Numbered from the stretch's first letter, positions 25,460 through 36,027 are shown. The stretch: DNA of 64,000 bases from Leptospira chreensis (GCF_016919165.1 NZ_JAFFPS010000071.1:355428-419427), one strand, 5' to 3'. Numbers and translations are program-made. Notes: a model not told the origin generated them from the letters alone.

Positions 25460-27067
25460 TTAAGGTTCCTCGGGCGCAGGCCGAGTCGAAAGTTCGAGAA
25501 CTCCTTTTTCTGTTGAGATATCAAATACATTCTTCAATCGCACTAGTCTACCACCGCAGGCCTGTGCAAAAGAAATGGTATCGGCCATAGGTTCATCTGC
25601 TGCGGGTGGGTAATTGACAAAACTGGTTTCATAATCGATTGATTGGTACTGCCCATTAAAACCGGCGATGTTTACAGTGGTTTTTTGCAACGGATTAGTT
25701 CCATTTCTTACCGGAGTTATGGTTAACCCCGTATAAAGACTTCCATTTTCAGGAGAATATAAATGCGCTTTCACTGAATTTGTTTCTGGGATGTAAGTAA
25801 TGACAGGAGAAATTTCTAATGTGTCGGTAGTTGTAGAACCTAGAAACTGATTCCAAAGCAGATTCCCATTCCAATCAAATTTTGAAAAAATATTATTCCT
25901 GAAGTTTGTAGAACCTGAATAGTTTTGGAATGGGTGGATGGATGTTCCAAAATCTCCTGCACTAACACCGGTTGTATAAATTCCATCCGAACCTGGCGTT
26001 ATTCCATAAATAGTCCCAATTGTATAACTTGGGCTAATGGATCCAAGATAAGTAATATTAGAAATAGAAAAACCAGATAGAGAAAGCTTTGTGACCATTG
26101 GCCTTCTATAATTGTATGATGGAAGCGGATGACCCGTAGAACCTGTAAAATTGTCATCTGCACCGCCAAATAAGAGAATTGATTGATCTTGGCCAATAAC
26201 TGCATTCAATATCGATATACTTCCATTAGATGGTAAGTATCTTTGTTTTATTGGAACTCCTTGGTGTGATATAACAGCCCATCCAATTTCTTCATGACTT
26301 GTGTTGTTTCCATTGGAAGAAACTTCCATTGCAGGAAATTCACTAAAACCATTTGTATCGGGAGCCGGGGATCCCGCACCGCGTCCATTAAAAAATAAAT
26401 GAAGGTTGTCCAAAGCATCTGTGACAAGGGAAAATCTGGATTCTACAATGGAGTTATCTGATTTGTCTAGGTAGGTATTCCAAACACGATTCCCATTGGA
26501 ATTAAATCTTGCGAGCAACAAAGCATTAACGTTAGATTTTGGAGATATGGGTGATCCTTGCGAATTTTTGACATAGGCTGCTACGACAATGTCTCCATTA
26601 GATAATTCAGTGATTGGTGCTACTTCTTTTTTGTCAGAAGCAGCGTATAGTTCTCCGATATAATCTAACCATTCAATTTGTAATGTTTTTCCATTCACTA
26701 GGAATAGGATGACATTCATATCCGAACCAGGTGTACCTGAAAAAGAAAAATTCTTTCCTGCAGTTTTACCGTTCCAATTAACTTCCTCAAAGACACCAGC
26801 GGTGACGGCAAAGTTTCCATTTTTGAGTTTAACTAATTTATAAGGATATGTTTTGTAGGTTCCAGTTCCCAAACGAACTGACGTTTTTAAATCTGGGTTA
26901 CACAAACTACGAAGGTATTCTTCCCATAACCAAGTTTCCATATAACTCTGGGACGTCGGATCTTTTGGGTTGTTCAGTTTGATTTTACAGTTGTTATATT
27001 GTGTTAGGGTAGTCAAAAGAATTAGAAGTACAAAGAACTTCTTATCGATATTTATATGTTGTTTCAT
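25460..27067 (-). CDS. large lipoprotein, paralogue 1 of 3
   Basis: About 535 residues from ATG 27067 (a TTG six bases upstream is also open). Signal peptide with Cys in QYNNCKIKLNNPKDPTSQSY. The body has repeated beta-propeller-like segments: GTGTYKTYPYKLVKLKNGNF, WLDYIGELYAASDK, VWNTYLDKSDNS and LLWNQFLGSTTTD. This W-x-x-Y-L-G pattern also occurs in the next two genes. It ends STRPAPEEP after a cysteine-containing FAQACGGRLVRLKN. It is probably surface-exposed; function is unknown. Confidence 0.8.
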   Translation of the reverse strand: MKQHINIDKKFFVLLILLTTLTQYNNCKIKLNNPKDPTSQSYMETWLWEEYLRSLCNPDLKTSVRLGTGTYKTYPYKLVKLKNGNFAVTAGVFEEVNWNGKTAGKNFSFSGTPGSDMNVILFLVNGKTLQIEWLDYIGELYAASDKKEVAPITELSNGDIVVAAYVKNSQGSPISPKSNVNALLLARFNSNGNRVWNTYLDKSDNSIVESRFSLVTDALDNLHLFFNGRGAGSPAPDTNGFSEFPAMEVSSNGNNTSHEEIGWAVISHQGVPIKQRYLPSNGSISILNAVIGQDQSILLFGGADDNFTGSTGHPLPSYNYRRPMVTKLSLSGFSISNITYLGSISPSYTIGTIYGITPGSDGIYTTGVSAGDFGTSIHPFQNYSGSTNFRNNIFSKFDWNGNLLWNQFLGSTTTDTLEISPVITYIPETNSVKAHLYSPENGSLYTGLTITPVRNGTNPLQKTTVNIAGFNGQYQSIDYETSFVNYPPAADEPMADTISFAQACGGRLVRLKNVFDISTEKGVLELSTRPAPEEP

Positions 27068-27344
27068 TGCCAAACTAAATTTACTTTCTGATGAGAAAGG
27101 TTTTTTCTATTTAGGTCATATTGGAAGAAGTGGTGAATTCCTCAAGTCCTTTGTTGAAATCCCTAAAGCGATACACTCGTAATTTAAAGATATTTTAAGT
27201 AAGTATTGATTTTGATCGATTTTCTTATTTATTAAAAATTGAATATTCTGTATTTCGAATGCGCTTATTCTCTAAAAAAGTGTCTCAATTGTTTTGATGT
27301 CTTGGGTATAAATCCCTGTGGTTCGTAGCGGATATATTTATGGT

Positions 27345-28961
27345 TTAAGGTTCCTCAGCCGCAGGCCGAGTCGAAACTTCCATCCATCTCGCTGTAGTAA
27401 TCGTCGAGAAGGAATTAAACAAGTTGAAGATAGTCACCATTCTTCCTGAACAAACTTCTGCTTGGTTCGAAATAAATCTTCCGTTATTTCCGCTGACATC
27501 AGAACTTCCTTCATAGAGTTGGATTTGATTGAATGCACCGGTAGAAGGATTCATTTTTAATCTGGCTTGTCCTAACGCGTATTGAACAGATCCAGAAATA
27601 AGTGCTGGTGAAATTCCTGTGAATGGAGTTCCATTATCAACTGTAAGTAGGTTTCCTACTACCTCTCCTCGAGCATTGTTATAGATAAGATTACCAGGAA
27701 GAACATCCGGCACATTATAACCTGTCGTTCCTAAGTATTGACTCCAGAGTAAACTAGTTGAACTTTGATCTGGCTTTAGAATTTGATAGTTTCTTCTTCC
27801 AGAGCTTCCTTGGTATAAATGGATCGTGTTAGGTGTTGAATAGGGTTGATCTATTAGACTTGCAATAAAAATTTCCTCGTTGTTCAAAATTGCTTTTTGT
27901 GTTTTGTAAGTTGTAGAAGCAGTTGTTGGACCGTAGTAACTTACTGCATCCCAATTAAAAGATGAATTTAGAATCCCATAAAAACCCCGTGCTTCAGTCG
28001 GTCTTGGGTGGCCGGAGAATGATGCAAATTCATTGAAAGTATCGCCTACGATTAATATCCTATCTAAATAGGATTTGAAAAAAAATGCCTCCGTCGATAA
28101 ACCAGTGTTAGGTAAAAACTTCTGGCTGATTCCATGTCCACTTCCATCAACTAAAGCAATGGCAATTTCTTTCTGACTTGCTAAAGAAGAATTGGATGAA
28201 GTTGCTGGTGCTGGCAAACCAGGATAACTTAAGCCCGTGGAATCAATAGTAGGTGTAGACGCTTCGGAGATCCCTTGATACAAAATCGCCATTTGATCAG
28301 AAGGGGTGACAGTCATGGAATAACCCTTATTGGAAAATCTTGTATTGTCTTTGTTTGCATATCCTTGCCAAACAATTTCACCAGAATACTGATTGTATCT
28401 AGAAAGAAAAAATGCCAGTGTACCGGTTTTTGCATTCAATGTATTGGTTCTGCCAGTTCCATTAACAAGTGCAAAAAATCCTAGATCCCCATTGGAATAC
28501 TCATCAACTGAAATGACGTCAGGATGAGCCCAAGTTTCAACTCCGTAACTCATTTCTCCAATATAGTCTAACCAAAGAATGCGAGAAAAATATCTATCAA
28601 TGACAAAGACCACTCCATTTAAAGCAGAGTTTTGGTGGTTGTTATGGATTCCGTAGGTGTTTCCATTCCAAACCAAGGGTTCTTGAGTCACAGCTGTGAC
28701 TACAGTGTTTCCACTCCTTAATGCTCTGATGGAAAGAGGGACGATTAATGTATTTCCTGTCCCCAAGGAAAAACTTCCTCGGGCATCGGGGATACATCTA
28801 GAATTCAGATACGCATTCCAAATCGCCGTCTCCAAAAAACTTCTCGATCTCGGATCACTCGGATTGTTTAAATCCAATTTGCAATGACCAAAAGAGAAAC
28901 TGAGATAGAAAAGGCTGAGAAATAGAAAGGCAAACTTCCGAATTCTTGAATGCGAGACCAT
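27345..28961 (-). CDS. large lipoprotein, paralogue 2 of 3
   Basis: About 538 residues from the ATG at 28961 (GGAAAG just upstream); an upstream in-frame start at 28988 is less likely. Signal peptide with lipobox SFGHC, then KLDLNNPSDPRSRSF. It shares with its neighbours RILWLDYIGEMSYG, EIVWQGYANKDNT, LLWSQYLGTTGYN and an end motif VCSGRMVTIFN. The last residues STRPAAEEP and the DNA coding them are nearly identical to paralogue 1, which suggests recent duplication or gene conversion there. Confidence 0.8.
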   Translation of the reverse strand: MVSHSRIRKFAFLFLSLFYLSFSFGHCKLDLNNPSDPRSRSFLETAIWNAYLNSRCIPDARGSFSLGTGNTLIVPLSIRALRSGNTVVTAVTQEPLVWNGNTYGIHNNHQNSALNGVVFVIDRYFSRILWLDYIGEMSYGVETWAHPDVISVDEYSNGDLGFFALVNGTGRTNTLNAKTGTLAFFLSRYNQYSGEIVWQGYANKDNTRFSNKGYSMTVTPSDQMAILYQGISEASTPTIDSTGLSYPGLPAPATSSNSSLASQKEIAIALVDGSGHGISQKFLPNTGLSTEAFFFKSYLDRILIVGDTFNEFASFSGHPRPTEARGFYGILNSSFNWDAVSYYGPTTASTTYKTQKAILNNEEIFIASLIDQPYSTPNTIHLYQGSSGRRNYQILKPDQSSTSLLWSQYLGTTGYNVPDVLPGNLIYNNARGEVVGNLLTVDNGTPFTGISPALISGSVQYALGQARLKMNPSTGAFNQIQLYEGSSDVSGNNGRFISNQAEVCSGRMVTIFNLFNSFSTITTARWMEVSTRPAAEEP

Positions 28962-29192
28962 AGTTCTTTCCAAATCCATCAACCCCAAACGGAAGATGGA
29001 AATTAATTATTGAATTTAGATTCTAAAAGAGAACAGAAAGGAGGAAGATTCTCAAGTCATTTGTGGGATTATATAAGAAAAATTTTGGGGAATTGCGAGG
29101 GGTACGAGGTTGAGGTTGGGTATAGGTTATTGAGATTTTGAACTTTTCTGCAAGTGCTTTGATTTGTCTTACGTTCAGTTCTCTTTTTACAC

Positions 29193-30707
29193 TTAAGGCA
29201 AACTCACATTCTCGATTGAGATTTGTGTCGGATTGGGAGAAGGCGACGCTGTAAATTTTGTATAATTCAAACGAGCCAATTTTCCTGAACAAACCTCTCG
29301 CATCACTTCTGTTCGCTCCTGTGTTGGGGATGTTAAGTTGGAAGAATAATGAAAGCGATTGAAAGTTCCTACTTGTGGGTTGATAAAAACATCAGCCAAT
29401 GTATAAGGGCCAACTCCCCCGCCAGTGGTTGCATCGGGTAACGAAGTGAAACGACCGCTAGTGGCAGTGGCTTGGGTTCTTACCAAAAGTTGGCCTGAGG
29501 AAAGGATGATTGGTTCTGCTTCTGTCATGGCTAACACATCCTCAGAGGAATTTCCTAAAAAAGAATTCCATTGAACCGCACCATTCGTATTCAATTTGGA
29601 AAATAGAAAATGTTTTCTGACTCCATCAGCTGCTACCGTTGGTTCCGCAGGACTGCCATAGGTAAAACGAGCTGAGCCGATTGTATAAATCATATCATCT
29701 TTCACAAGGAAACGATTAGGATCGCCATAGTCACCTTCTGCCGCAATTCCCAAATAAGAATACCAAAGTATAGTTCCATCTGCTTCATTCAATTTCATGA
29801 CAAAAGGAACCACAGAATCAGCGTTAGGGTGTGAAGTTCCACTGACACTTTGGTTTGTGGCCCCGGTGATAAATAATCCAGACGAGTTGGTTTCAGCTCC
29901 AAAGATAAAATCATTTCCTGAGCTGGAAAAGTATCTTTGGTAGGCCATTGAGCCATTTTCATTTACGGCAACATGGATGAAGTCTGAGTCAGTTCCTCCA
30001 CCAAGAGTTGAGTTATTAATGCCTGGCCCATCGACAAATGCTATATGGCTTCCAATATTTTCAATAAACACATGTAAGCTGTTGGATACATCCATTGCAG
30101 AGACAACATAGATTCCAATACTGTCTGAATCAAAGTAGGTATACCAAACGCGTGTTCCATTTTCACGAATCCTACCTACAAAGAGAGAAGGGATGTTGAT
30201 TCCTGACTTGGCATTGAGGGGAGTTGGTTGCGATGCACCTGTAACTATAAAAGCAACAGAAATGTCGCCATTTGAATATTTTCTTAATTTTGGTTTATAG
30301 GTTACTTCGCCACTGGCTTCACCCAGATAATCCACCCAAAGAATCTCTCCGTTATCTTTTGAAACACGCATTAAGAACGTATTCAAAGTAATTCCGGAAC
30401 TGCCAACGAAACTGTTAGTGACTCCTGCTGGAGAACCCGAAATCAAATATTCTTGTGTGACCCCAGATATTAAATAGTCTCCATTCGAGAGGGTGATTAA
30501 ATCGGATCCCGTTGTTTTAAAGGTTCCGGTTCCATACGTTTTTTTCCAAGTTCGAAAGTTTAAACAAGGATCAGATAATAAATAAGCTCTGATTAGATTG
30601 GTAAGGAAAAAATCTTGTGAGGTAGGGTCGCTTGGGTTATTGAGTTTTAATTTGCAGGAAGATGTGAGAAGAACCAAAACAAAAACAGGAAAAGAGAAAA
30701 ATTTCAT
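29193..30707 (-). CDS. large lipoprotein, paralogue 3 of 3
   Basis: 504 residues. Signal peptide MKFFSFPVFVLVLLTSSC, then KLKLNNPSDPTSQDF. The W-(V/Y)-x-Y-(L/F)-x repeat pattern occurs as ILWVDYLGEASGE, RVWYTYFDSDSI, ILWYSYLGIAAEG and VQWNSFLGNSSED. The EVCSGKLARLN motif is kept, but the C-terminus diverges from the other two (ends SIENVSLP rather than RPA-EEP). It is the first gene of the three on the minus strand. Function is unknown. Confidence 0.8.
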   Translation of the reverse strand: MKFFSFPVFVLVLLTSSCKLKLNNPSDPTSQDFFLTNLIRAYLLSDPCLNFRTWKKTYGTGTFKTTGSDLITLSNGDYLISGVTQEYLISGSPAGVTNSFVGSSGITLNTFLMRVSKDNGEILWVDYLGEASGEVTYKPKLRKYSNGDISVAFIVTGASQPTPLNAKSGINIPSLFVGRIRENGTRVWYTYFDSDSIGIYVVSAMDVSNSLHVFIENIGSHIAFVDGPGINNSTLGGGTDSDFIHVAVNENGSMAYQRYFSSSGNDFIFGAETNSSGLFITGATNQSVSGTSHPNADSVVPFVMKLNEADGTILWYSYLGIAAEGDYGDPNRFLVKDDMIYTIGSARFTYGSPAEPTVAADGVRKHFLFSKLNTNGAVQWNSFLGNSSEDVLAMTEAEPIILSSGQLLVRTQATATSGRFTSLPDATTGGGVGPYTLADVFINPQVGTFNRFHYSSNLTSPTQERTEVMREVCSGKLARLNYTKFTASPSPNPTQISIENVSLP

Positions 30708-30762
30708 ATACTAGTGATAACAATCGAATCCAAACCCCTTCTTAATGAATAGAATAAATTGA

Positions 30763-32193
30763 CTAAATATTCAATTCAATGGCTTTCGAGTAGACTGATT
30801 GGTATTCTATTTTTCTTTTTTCCCAACTCCAATCCAAATTCATAATGTTTTTCACTACGATATCTCTTTCTTGTGAAAAGAACAAATCTTTGGCTCGTTC
30901 CAATGCATATCCCAGCGAACTCACATCATTCGGTTCAAAGACAATACCTGTTTTGTATTCTAAAATACTGGATTCTTCGACTGTATCACGTAATCCCCCC
31001 ACACGCGATACAATGGGAATCGTTCCATAGGCATGGCTGTACATTTGGTTGAGCCCACAGGGTTCAAAGAGGGATGGCATCAGAAAAAAATCACTGGCGG
31101 CTTCGATTTTGTGGGCTAGACTTTCATTGTAACCTTTGTAAAAATAAAATACATCGGGAATGGATTCTGAAAGTTGAGAGAAAGCATTTTCTGTTTCTGG
31201 GTCACCGGAACCAAGAACCACATAACGGTGTGGTAGGTGTAGTCTTTCTAAAACTGCTTTTAAGAATGTAGGATATCCTTTTTGGTAGGTAAGTCTGCCA
31301 ATGAGTCCTACCAAAGGGGCATCCAAAGGCATCAGTGGCCTTCCGATTTCCTGAAACAGTTTTGTTTTGTTTTTTAACTTGCCCGCTTTCCAGTTTGCAT
31401 CCGAAAAAGTTTGATCGATTCGTTTGTCTTCTTTTGGATTCCATTCATCCGTATCAATTCCATTCAAAATTCCCGAGTAGTCTTTTGCCCTTTGGTTCAA
31501 ACAATAACTCAGACCAAATCCATTGGGCTCTGCGAGTGTTTCTTCTCTGTAACCGGGACTGACGGTGGTAATTTGGTTCGCGGAAAGAATTCCGGCCTTC
31601 ATATAATTGCATTTCCCATCGTGGTCAAAGGGACTTGTCACCAGCCGAAAGGGTTCTTCTTTTAAGAATCCAGTCATCCAAAACGGATGATCTCCTTGGT
31701 ACGCCAAATTGTGGATGGTGAAAACTGTGGGGATGGGGAAGGCGGAATCTTTTTGTAAGGCAAGGGAAAGGGCTGTATGCCAATCATGCGCATGAAAAAC
31801 ATCCACTTTCAGAATTTGACTTAAAGCATAACAAGCGTAAGAGAACATCGCAAACCGAAAGTGTTCTTCTTTGTGTCCATAGATGGAATCTAAAGTTTGG
31901 AAGAGGTCTGATTGGAAAAAGTACAAAGTGACCCCGGATTCTTTGGCTTCCAAAAACCGGGAAGTTTTGAGAACCGAGACCACAAGGGAATCTATTTCGG
32001 CATCTTGGGGGAGTAGGGCAGGATACACTTTGCCCGTATATTGGGGAGGTTTTCCCAACTTGCCAATCAGAGGCAATGCGACATAAACTTCTTCCGTCTT
32101 TGCCTGCTCTTTCGTAAGAGAAGCAAGCATGTCGGCAAGGCCACCCATCTTGATGTAGGGAAAATATTCTGCGGATGCATGTAGAATCTTCAT
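30763..32193 (-). CDS. glgA: glycogen synthase
   Basis: 476 residues, normal for bacterial GlgA (GT5). The N-terminal ADP-glucose loop is MKILHASAEYFPYIKMGGLAD (K-x-G-G). DVFHAHDWHTAL and PTVFTIHNLAYQG are typical, as is LVGLIGRLTYQKGYPTFL. The retaining-GT motif MPSLFEPCGLNQMYSHAYG supplies the catalytic glutamates. It extends alpha-1,4-glucan from ADP-glucose in the cytoplasm. Other glycogen genes are not in the window. It is divergent from pckA across a 70-bp gap. Confidence 0.95.
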   Translation of the reverse strand: MKILHASAEYFPYIKMGGLADMLASLTKEQAKTEEVYVALPLIGKLGKPPQYTGKVYPALLPQDAEIDSLVVSVLKTSRFLEAKESGVTLYFFQSDLFQTLDSIYGHKEEHFRFAMFSYACYALSQILKVDVFHAHDWHTALSLALQKDSAFPIPTVFTIHNLAYQGDHPFWMTGFLKEEPFRLVTSPFDHDGKCNYMKAGILSANQITTVSPGYREETLAEPNGFGLSYCLNQRAKDYSGILNGIDTDEWNPKEDKRIDQTFSDANWKAGKLKNKTKLFQEIGRPLMPLDAPLVGLIGRLTYQKGYPTFLKAVLERLHLPHRYVVLGSGDPETENAFSQLSESIPDVFYFYKGYNESLAHKIEAASDFFLMPSLFEPCGLNQMYSHAYGTIPIVSRVGGLRDTVEESSILEYKTGIVFEPNDVSSLGYALERAKDLFFSQERDIVVKNIMNLDWSWEKRKIEYQSVYSKAIELNI

Positions 32194-32263
32194 TTTCTGT
32201 TATTGACACCGACTCGCAAAATAAGAAGCTAGAAAAACACAAAGTGAAATCGAGGAGAGATCC

Positions 32264-33856
32264 ATGTCAGTATCTACTAATCTGCGCGGCCTTGCTGAAT
32301 TAGGCCTTAAACCATCCGAAGTCTTCCATAACTTATCTTACGAAGAAATTTACCAGCACGAATTGAACAACAAAGAAGGCGTAACTTCCGATAACGGAAC
32401 GATGATGGTAGATACCGGAATTTTTACGGGTCGCTCCCCTAAAGACAAATATTTTGTCGATGAACCTTCTTCCCAAAACAACATTTGGTGGGGTCCGGTC
32501 AACACAAAGGTTTCCGAAGCCATCTTCACTGAACTCTATGCAGAAGTAACGAAATTTCTCGATAACAAAAAACTTTATGTTTTTGATGGTCATGCTGGAA
32601 CTAACGATGACACACGAATCTCTCTCCGTGTGGTTACTGAAAGAGCTTGGCAACACCATTTTTGCACCAACATGTTCCTTCGCCCGACTAAGGAAGAACT
32701 TGAAAAACTTCATCCAGAATTTACTATCATCAACGCTTCTGGTTACAAAAACGCAAAATACAAAGAACACGGTCTTAACTCCGATGTATTCGTGATCTTC
32801 CACTTAGCAAAAAAGATATGTATCATCGGTGGAACCGAATACGGTGGAGAGATGAAAAAAGGAATCTTCTCCGTAATGAACTACTACTTACCACTGAAAA
32901 ACGTGCTCACTATGCACTGTTCAGCGAACGTTGGTAAAGACGGAGATAGCGCACTTTTCTTTGGTCTTTCGGGAACAGGAAAAACCACTCTTTCTACAGA
33001 TCCAAACCGCAAACTCATCGGTGATGATGAACATGGTTGGGACAACAATGGTATCTTCAACATTGAAGGTGGATGTTATGCAAAAACCATCAACCTAGAT
33101 CCAAAAACAGAACCAGAAATCTATGCAGCCATCCGTCGTGATGCCCTTCTCGAAAACGTTGTGTATGATGCAACTTCTAAGAAAGTGGATTACTCTTCTG
33201 CCGCAAAAACAGAAAACACTCGTGTATCTTATCCCATTTTTCACATCGATAACATCCAACCAGGATCTAAAGCAGGTCACCCAAACACTGTGATTTTCCT
33301 TACTTACGATGCTTACGGTGTTCTTCCTGCGGTTTCTAAACTTTCTATCGAACAAGCTATGTATCACTTCCTTTCTGGTTACACAGCAAAGGTTGCGGGA
33401 ACAGAGCGTGGTGTGAAAGAACCACAAGCAACTTTCTCTGCATGTTTTGGTCAGGCGTTTATGACTCTTCACCCAACATACTATGCAAAGTTACTTGGTG
33501 AAAAAATGAATGAGCACAAAGTAAACGCATACCTTATCAACACAGGTCTTGTTGGTGGAAAGTATGGTGTAGGAAAACGTATGAACCTTCCTGCCACTCG
33601 CCAAATCATCAATGAAATCCTAAACGGTAACATTGAAAAATCCGAGTTTGAAAAACACCCAGTTTTCCAAGTATCCTTCCCTAAAACCGTAGAAGGTGTG
33701 GATTCTCATATCCTCAACCCACGTAACGCTTGGGAAAACAAAGAAGACTACGACAAAACCGCAGCTGACCTTGCAAAACAATTTGTTGAGAACTACAAAA
33801 AATACCTCACTGGTTCCAAAGAATTTGACTTCAGCCAATACGGACCTGTCGCTTAA
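32264..33856 (+). CDS. pckA: phosphoenolpyruvate carboxykinase (ATP)
   Basis: 530 residues, standard length. [11 protein letters not shown], the P-loop [13 protein letters not shown] (about 241-253), the metal site GDDEHGWD and [11 protein letters not shown] are all present. It converts oxaloacetate and ATP to phosphoenolpyruvate and CO2, the entry to gluconeogenesis. That fits an organism living on fatty acids and storing glucan through the divergent glgA. GAGGAGAG (about 32251-32258) precedes the ATG. The codon use looks optimised for high expression, and a strong terminator follows. Confidence 0.97.
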   Translation: MSVSTNLRGLAELGLKPSEVFHNLSYEEIYQHELNNKEGVTSDNGTMMVDTGIFTGRSPKDKYFVDEPSSQNNIWWGPVNTKVSEAIFTELYAEVTKFLDNKKLYVFDGHAGTNDDTRISLRVVTERAWQHHFCTNMFLRPTKEELEKLHPEFTIINASGYKNAKYKEHGLNSDVFVIFHLAKKICIIGGTEYGGEMKKGIFSVMNYYLPLKNVLTMHCSANVGKDGDSALFFGLSGTGKTTLSTDPNRKLIGDDEHGWDNNGIFNIEGGCYAKTINLDPKTEPEIYAAIRRDALLENVVYDATSKKVDYSSAAKTENTRVSYPIFHIDNIQPGSKAGHPNTVIFLTYDAYGVLPAVSKLSIEQAMYHFLSGYTAKVAGTERGVKEPQATFSACFGQAFMTLHPTYYAKLLGEKMNEHKVNAYLINTGLVGGKYGVGKRMNLPATRQIINEILNGNIEKSEFEKHPVFQVSFPKTVEGVDSHILNPRNAWENKEDYDKTAADLAKQFVENYKKYLTGSKEFDFSQYGPVA

Positions 33857-33935
33857 AGAAAAGAGTCAGTTCCCACCAAACCAATTTCGCCGGCTTACGT
33901 AAGTAAGTTGGTGAACGGCCAAGTCGGAAACAAGG

Positions 33936-33971
33936 AAGCCACTCTAACGGAAACGGGGAGTGGCTTTTTTT
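33936..33971 (+). terminator. intrinsic terminator after pckA
   Basis: AAGCCACTC (33936-33944) pairs with GAGTGGCTT (33958-33966), then a T-run to 33971. It lies 80 bp after the pckA stop. Repeat copy R1 begins at the end of the T-run, so this terminator marks its left edge. Confidence 0.9.
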
Positions 33972-34111
33972 GTGCGCCTCGAAATGGTTAGGTGATTGTA
34001 GTCTTATCGAAACCCGACCGGGCTCACTCCGGGGTGCGCTTTCGCTCCCGTCCCCCGCCATCGAGCGATGGCAGGTGACCAAGCCCTTCGGATCCCTGGC
34101 GCAGGAGATGG
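33971..34111 (+). repeat. structured intergenic repeat, copy R1
   Basis: About 140 bp, matching R2 at 36028-36161. Conserved blocks in order: TGTGCGCCTC, GGTTAGGTGATT, CGACCGGGCTC, CCGGGGTGCGCTT, CGCTCCCGTC, GACCAAGCCCT, GATCCCTGGCGC. Between CGCTCCCGTC and GACC lies a hairpin, GCCATCG (34057-34063) with CGATGGC (34066-34072), extended outward with two mismatches to GTC/GAC. It ends 24 bp from the stop codon of the minus-strand gene 34136-34972. Confidence 0.85.
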
Positions 34112-34135
34112 TTTTATCAAAGATTCATTTGAATT

Positions 34136-34972
34136 TTAAAAACGAATTCCAAGTCCTACCTTAGCAGAATAATCTTGCAATGACCAAATGTGTTCGTCCT
34201 TCATTCTTGATAGATTGGTTATAGTGGGACTTTGGATTTTTTTTCTAGCATCGTAATTGGTGCCAACTACTTCCAATACTAAATACAAACGCTCCGAGAG
34301 AAAGATCCTTGTACCAACTGTTACATTCGATTGTAGAATATTTGCTTTCGAAAATCTTTCCTTACCTAGACCAAAACCCACTCGAATGTATGGATCGAAA
34401 ATGGAATCTTGCAGAAAATGGTATGCCAACTGTACATTTGCATAACGCATATGTAAGAAATCATTATCAGAATAGGTTTGGTATGGTGATAGTATTTCAT
34501 AATGGATGACCTGCGTTAATGGATACCCATTAAAATTCGGATTCAATCGACTTAAATTTCCTAATTCAAATATTGTATCAAATTTTTTGTTAGCGATATC
34601 GTTGGCTTGAAAATCAACCCCATACAATCCAAACCCAAGTCCAAATCCTGAATTAAAAATATATTCAAAAAACAAAGACTTCGACTGGCTATTGATTTTC
34701 CCCTTGGGTGAGTTTTCAAACGCATACAAACTTGCCAATTTTTCCAAATCAGTTCCATAGGCTGTCGTATAAGACCCAAACACATCTCCTTGGTTATGGA
34801 AATTGTTTTTTTTATTCATCAGAGAACTGTTGATATCGGAAGGTTTTGTAGGAGAACCAAAACTTTCCCCGTAATTGCCTTCCAGATAAAAACGATTTCG
34901 AATCGAGTTGGATTGGGAGAATAGATTTGTAACAAAAAGTAAACTTAGAATAAAAATTATTTTTAGTTTCAT
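34136..34972 (-). CDS. outer-membrane-type beta-barrel protein, unknown
   Basis: 278 residues. A signal peptide (MKLKIIFILSLLFVTNLFS) is followed by alternating aromatic/polar strands (RFYLEGNYGESFG, SKSLFFEYIFNSGFGLGFGLYG, NVQLAYHFLQDSIFDPYIRVGFG). The protein ends with aromatic Phe in AKVGLGIRF, the usual last strand of an outer-membrane barrel. I recognise no named family. It lies inside the module bracketed by repeats R1 and R2, downstream of another barrel-like gene on the same strand. Confidence 0.72.
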   Translation of the reverse strand: MKLKIIFILSLLFVTNLFSQSNSIRNRFYLEGNYGESFGSPTKPSDINSSLMNKKNNFHNQGDVFGSYTTAYGTDLEKLASLYAFENSPKGKINSQSKSLFFEYIFNSGFGLGFGLYGVDFQANDIANKKFDTIFELGNLSRLNPNFNGYPLTQVIHYEILSPYQTYSDNDFLHMRYANVQLAYHFLQDSIFDPYIRVGFGLGKERFSKANILQSNVTVGTRIFLSERLYLVLEVVGTNYDARKKIQSPTITNLSRMKDEHIWSLQDYSAKVGLGIRF

Positions 34973-35068
34973 GATGGAATCACTATTTTTTCTGGATGTG
35001 AATTTTTCACAACAAATATCTGTTATTGTATCCTGTAGGTTGAATTAACTTAATATTCTGAAGTTTAA

Positions 35069-35980
35069 TTAATGTGAATTTGATATTCCAAAATAAATCG
35101 AATTATATGTATCAACCAATCGATCATATTTTTTTTCGTTGGTAACATAGAGATGGTCTATTGCGCCTACATAAGTATAGTTCGTTTTGTCAAAGTTAAT
35201 GGATCGAATGGTTGACTGGTTTCTGCTAAATCCAACATAGAATTTTAAGTGATCATAGAATTGATAAGAGAGCGAAATCTCTGCCTGAAACCCTAAAATT
35301 TCCGTAATGTTATTTGGATTCGTTTTGGATAGATAAAAGTATGGGCCCACAGCACCATCAGCATAATAACCATTGCTAACTCTTTGATTTACAAAATTAC
35401 GATTTCCATAGGTTACGTAAGGATCAAATCCTAAATTTAATTCCAAACCATCCATCAATTGAATTTTACTGCGAAGTAGTACAGAAATTCCATAAGAATT
35501 GATTTTGTCAGAGTTGATTAAACTGGCCACTTGGTAATTTTCAACATTGTAAAAGCGATCAATTTTTAATAATCCAAGTCCAAAGTAGAAAATTTGATGA
35601 TCGAAAGGCAAATAATAGAAATGGAACCTATATTCCTGCCTTTGGGCATTTCCAAATCCATAGGTAGTCGGATAAATACTATTATTAAAGTAATATGCTT
35701 TGTAATAGAGGTTACTTGTTCTTATATCCACCATATCAAAATCAAAACCAAAGTTTTTATTTGTGTTTCGATATTTAAAGAAAGGTAAGCAAACGAGTTC
35801 TTTGTTATTTTTTAATTCAGATTGGTTGTATCCAAAGGATTTGTTCGTTTCATAAGGGAAATAAGTGATGTTCTGTGCATTGAGTCCATATTCAAAAGTG
35901 GCTGGTTTGGTTACGGTTCCTTCTGCATTTAAGATAGAAGAAGAAACGAAGAAAAGAAAGATTAAGTTATTTAGTCTCAT
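35069..35980 (-). CDS. outer-membrane-type protein, unknown
   Basis: The start at 35980 has AAGGA upstream and gives a signal peptide (LNNLIFLFFVSSSILNA). The frame stays open to 36133, but that extension is translated from repeat R2 and should be rejected. The protein is 303 residues. Aromatic-rich strands (NFGFDFDMVDI, EYRFHFYYLPFDHQIFYFGLGLL, ELNLGFDPYVTYGNRNF, FQAEISLSYQFYDHLKFYVGFS) suggest a beta barrel. It lies just left of R2 and upstream of the other barrel-like gene. Confidence 0.7.
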   Translation of the reverse strand: MRLNNLIFLFFVSSSILNAEGTVTKPATFEYGLNAQNITYFPYETNKSFGYNQSELKNNKELVCLPFFKYRNTNKNFGFDFDMVDIRTSNLYYKAYYFNNSIYPTTYGFGNAQRQEYRFHFYYLPFDHQIFYFGLGLLKIDRFYNVENYQVASLINSDKINSYGISVLLRSKIQLMDGLELNLGFDPYVTYGNRNFVNQRVSNGYYADGAVGPYFYLSKTNPNNITEILGFQAEISLSYQFYDHLKFYVGFSRNQSTIRSINFDKTNYTYVGAIDHLYVTNEKKYDRLVDTYNSIYFGISNSH

Positions 35981-36027
35981 TGAATTCCTTTGGGATTTAT
36001 TTTTTTGAATCATAAGTTGTAAAGTTC

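Noticed and set aside
29023..29292. 89-residue minus-strand frame at the 3' end of lipoprotein paralogue 3, possibly a frameshifted original C-terminus
   Set aside because: Neither its sequence nor the actual C-terminus clearly matches the ends of the other two paralogues, so a frameshift cannot be shown.
33831..34082. 83-residue minus-strand frame over the pckA end and R1
   Set aside because: It is encoded by the repeat and the terminator; its similarity to the R2 frame comes from the repeat itself.
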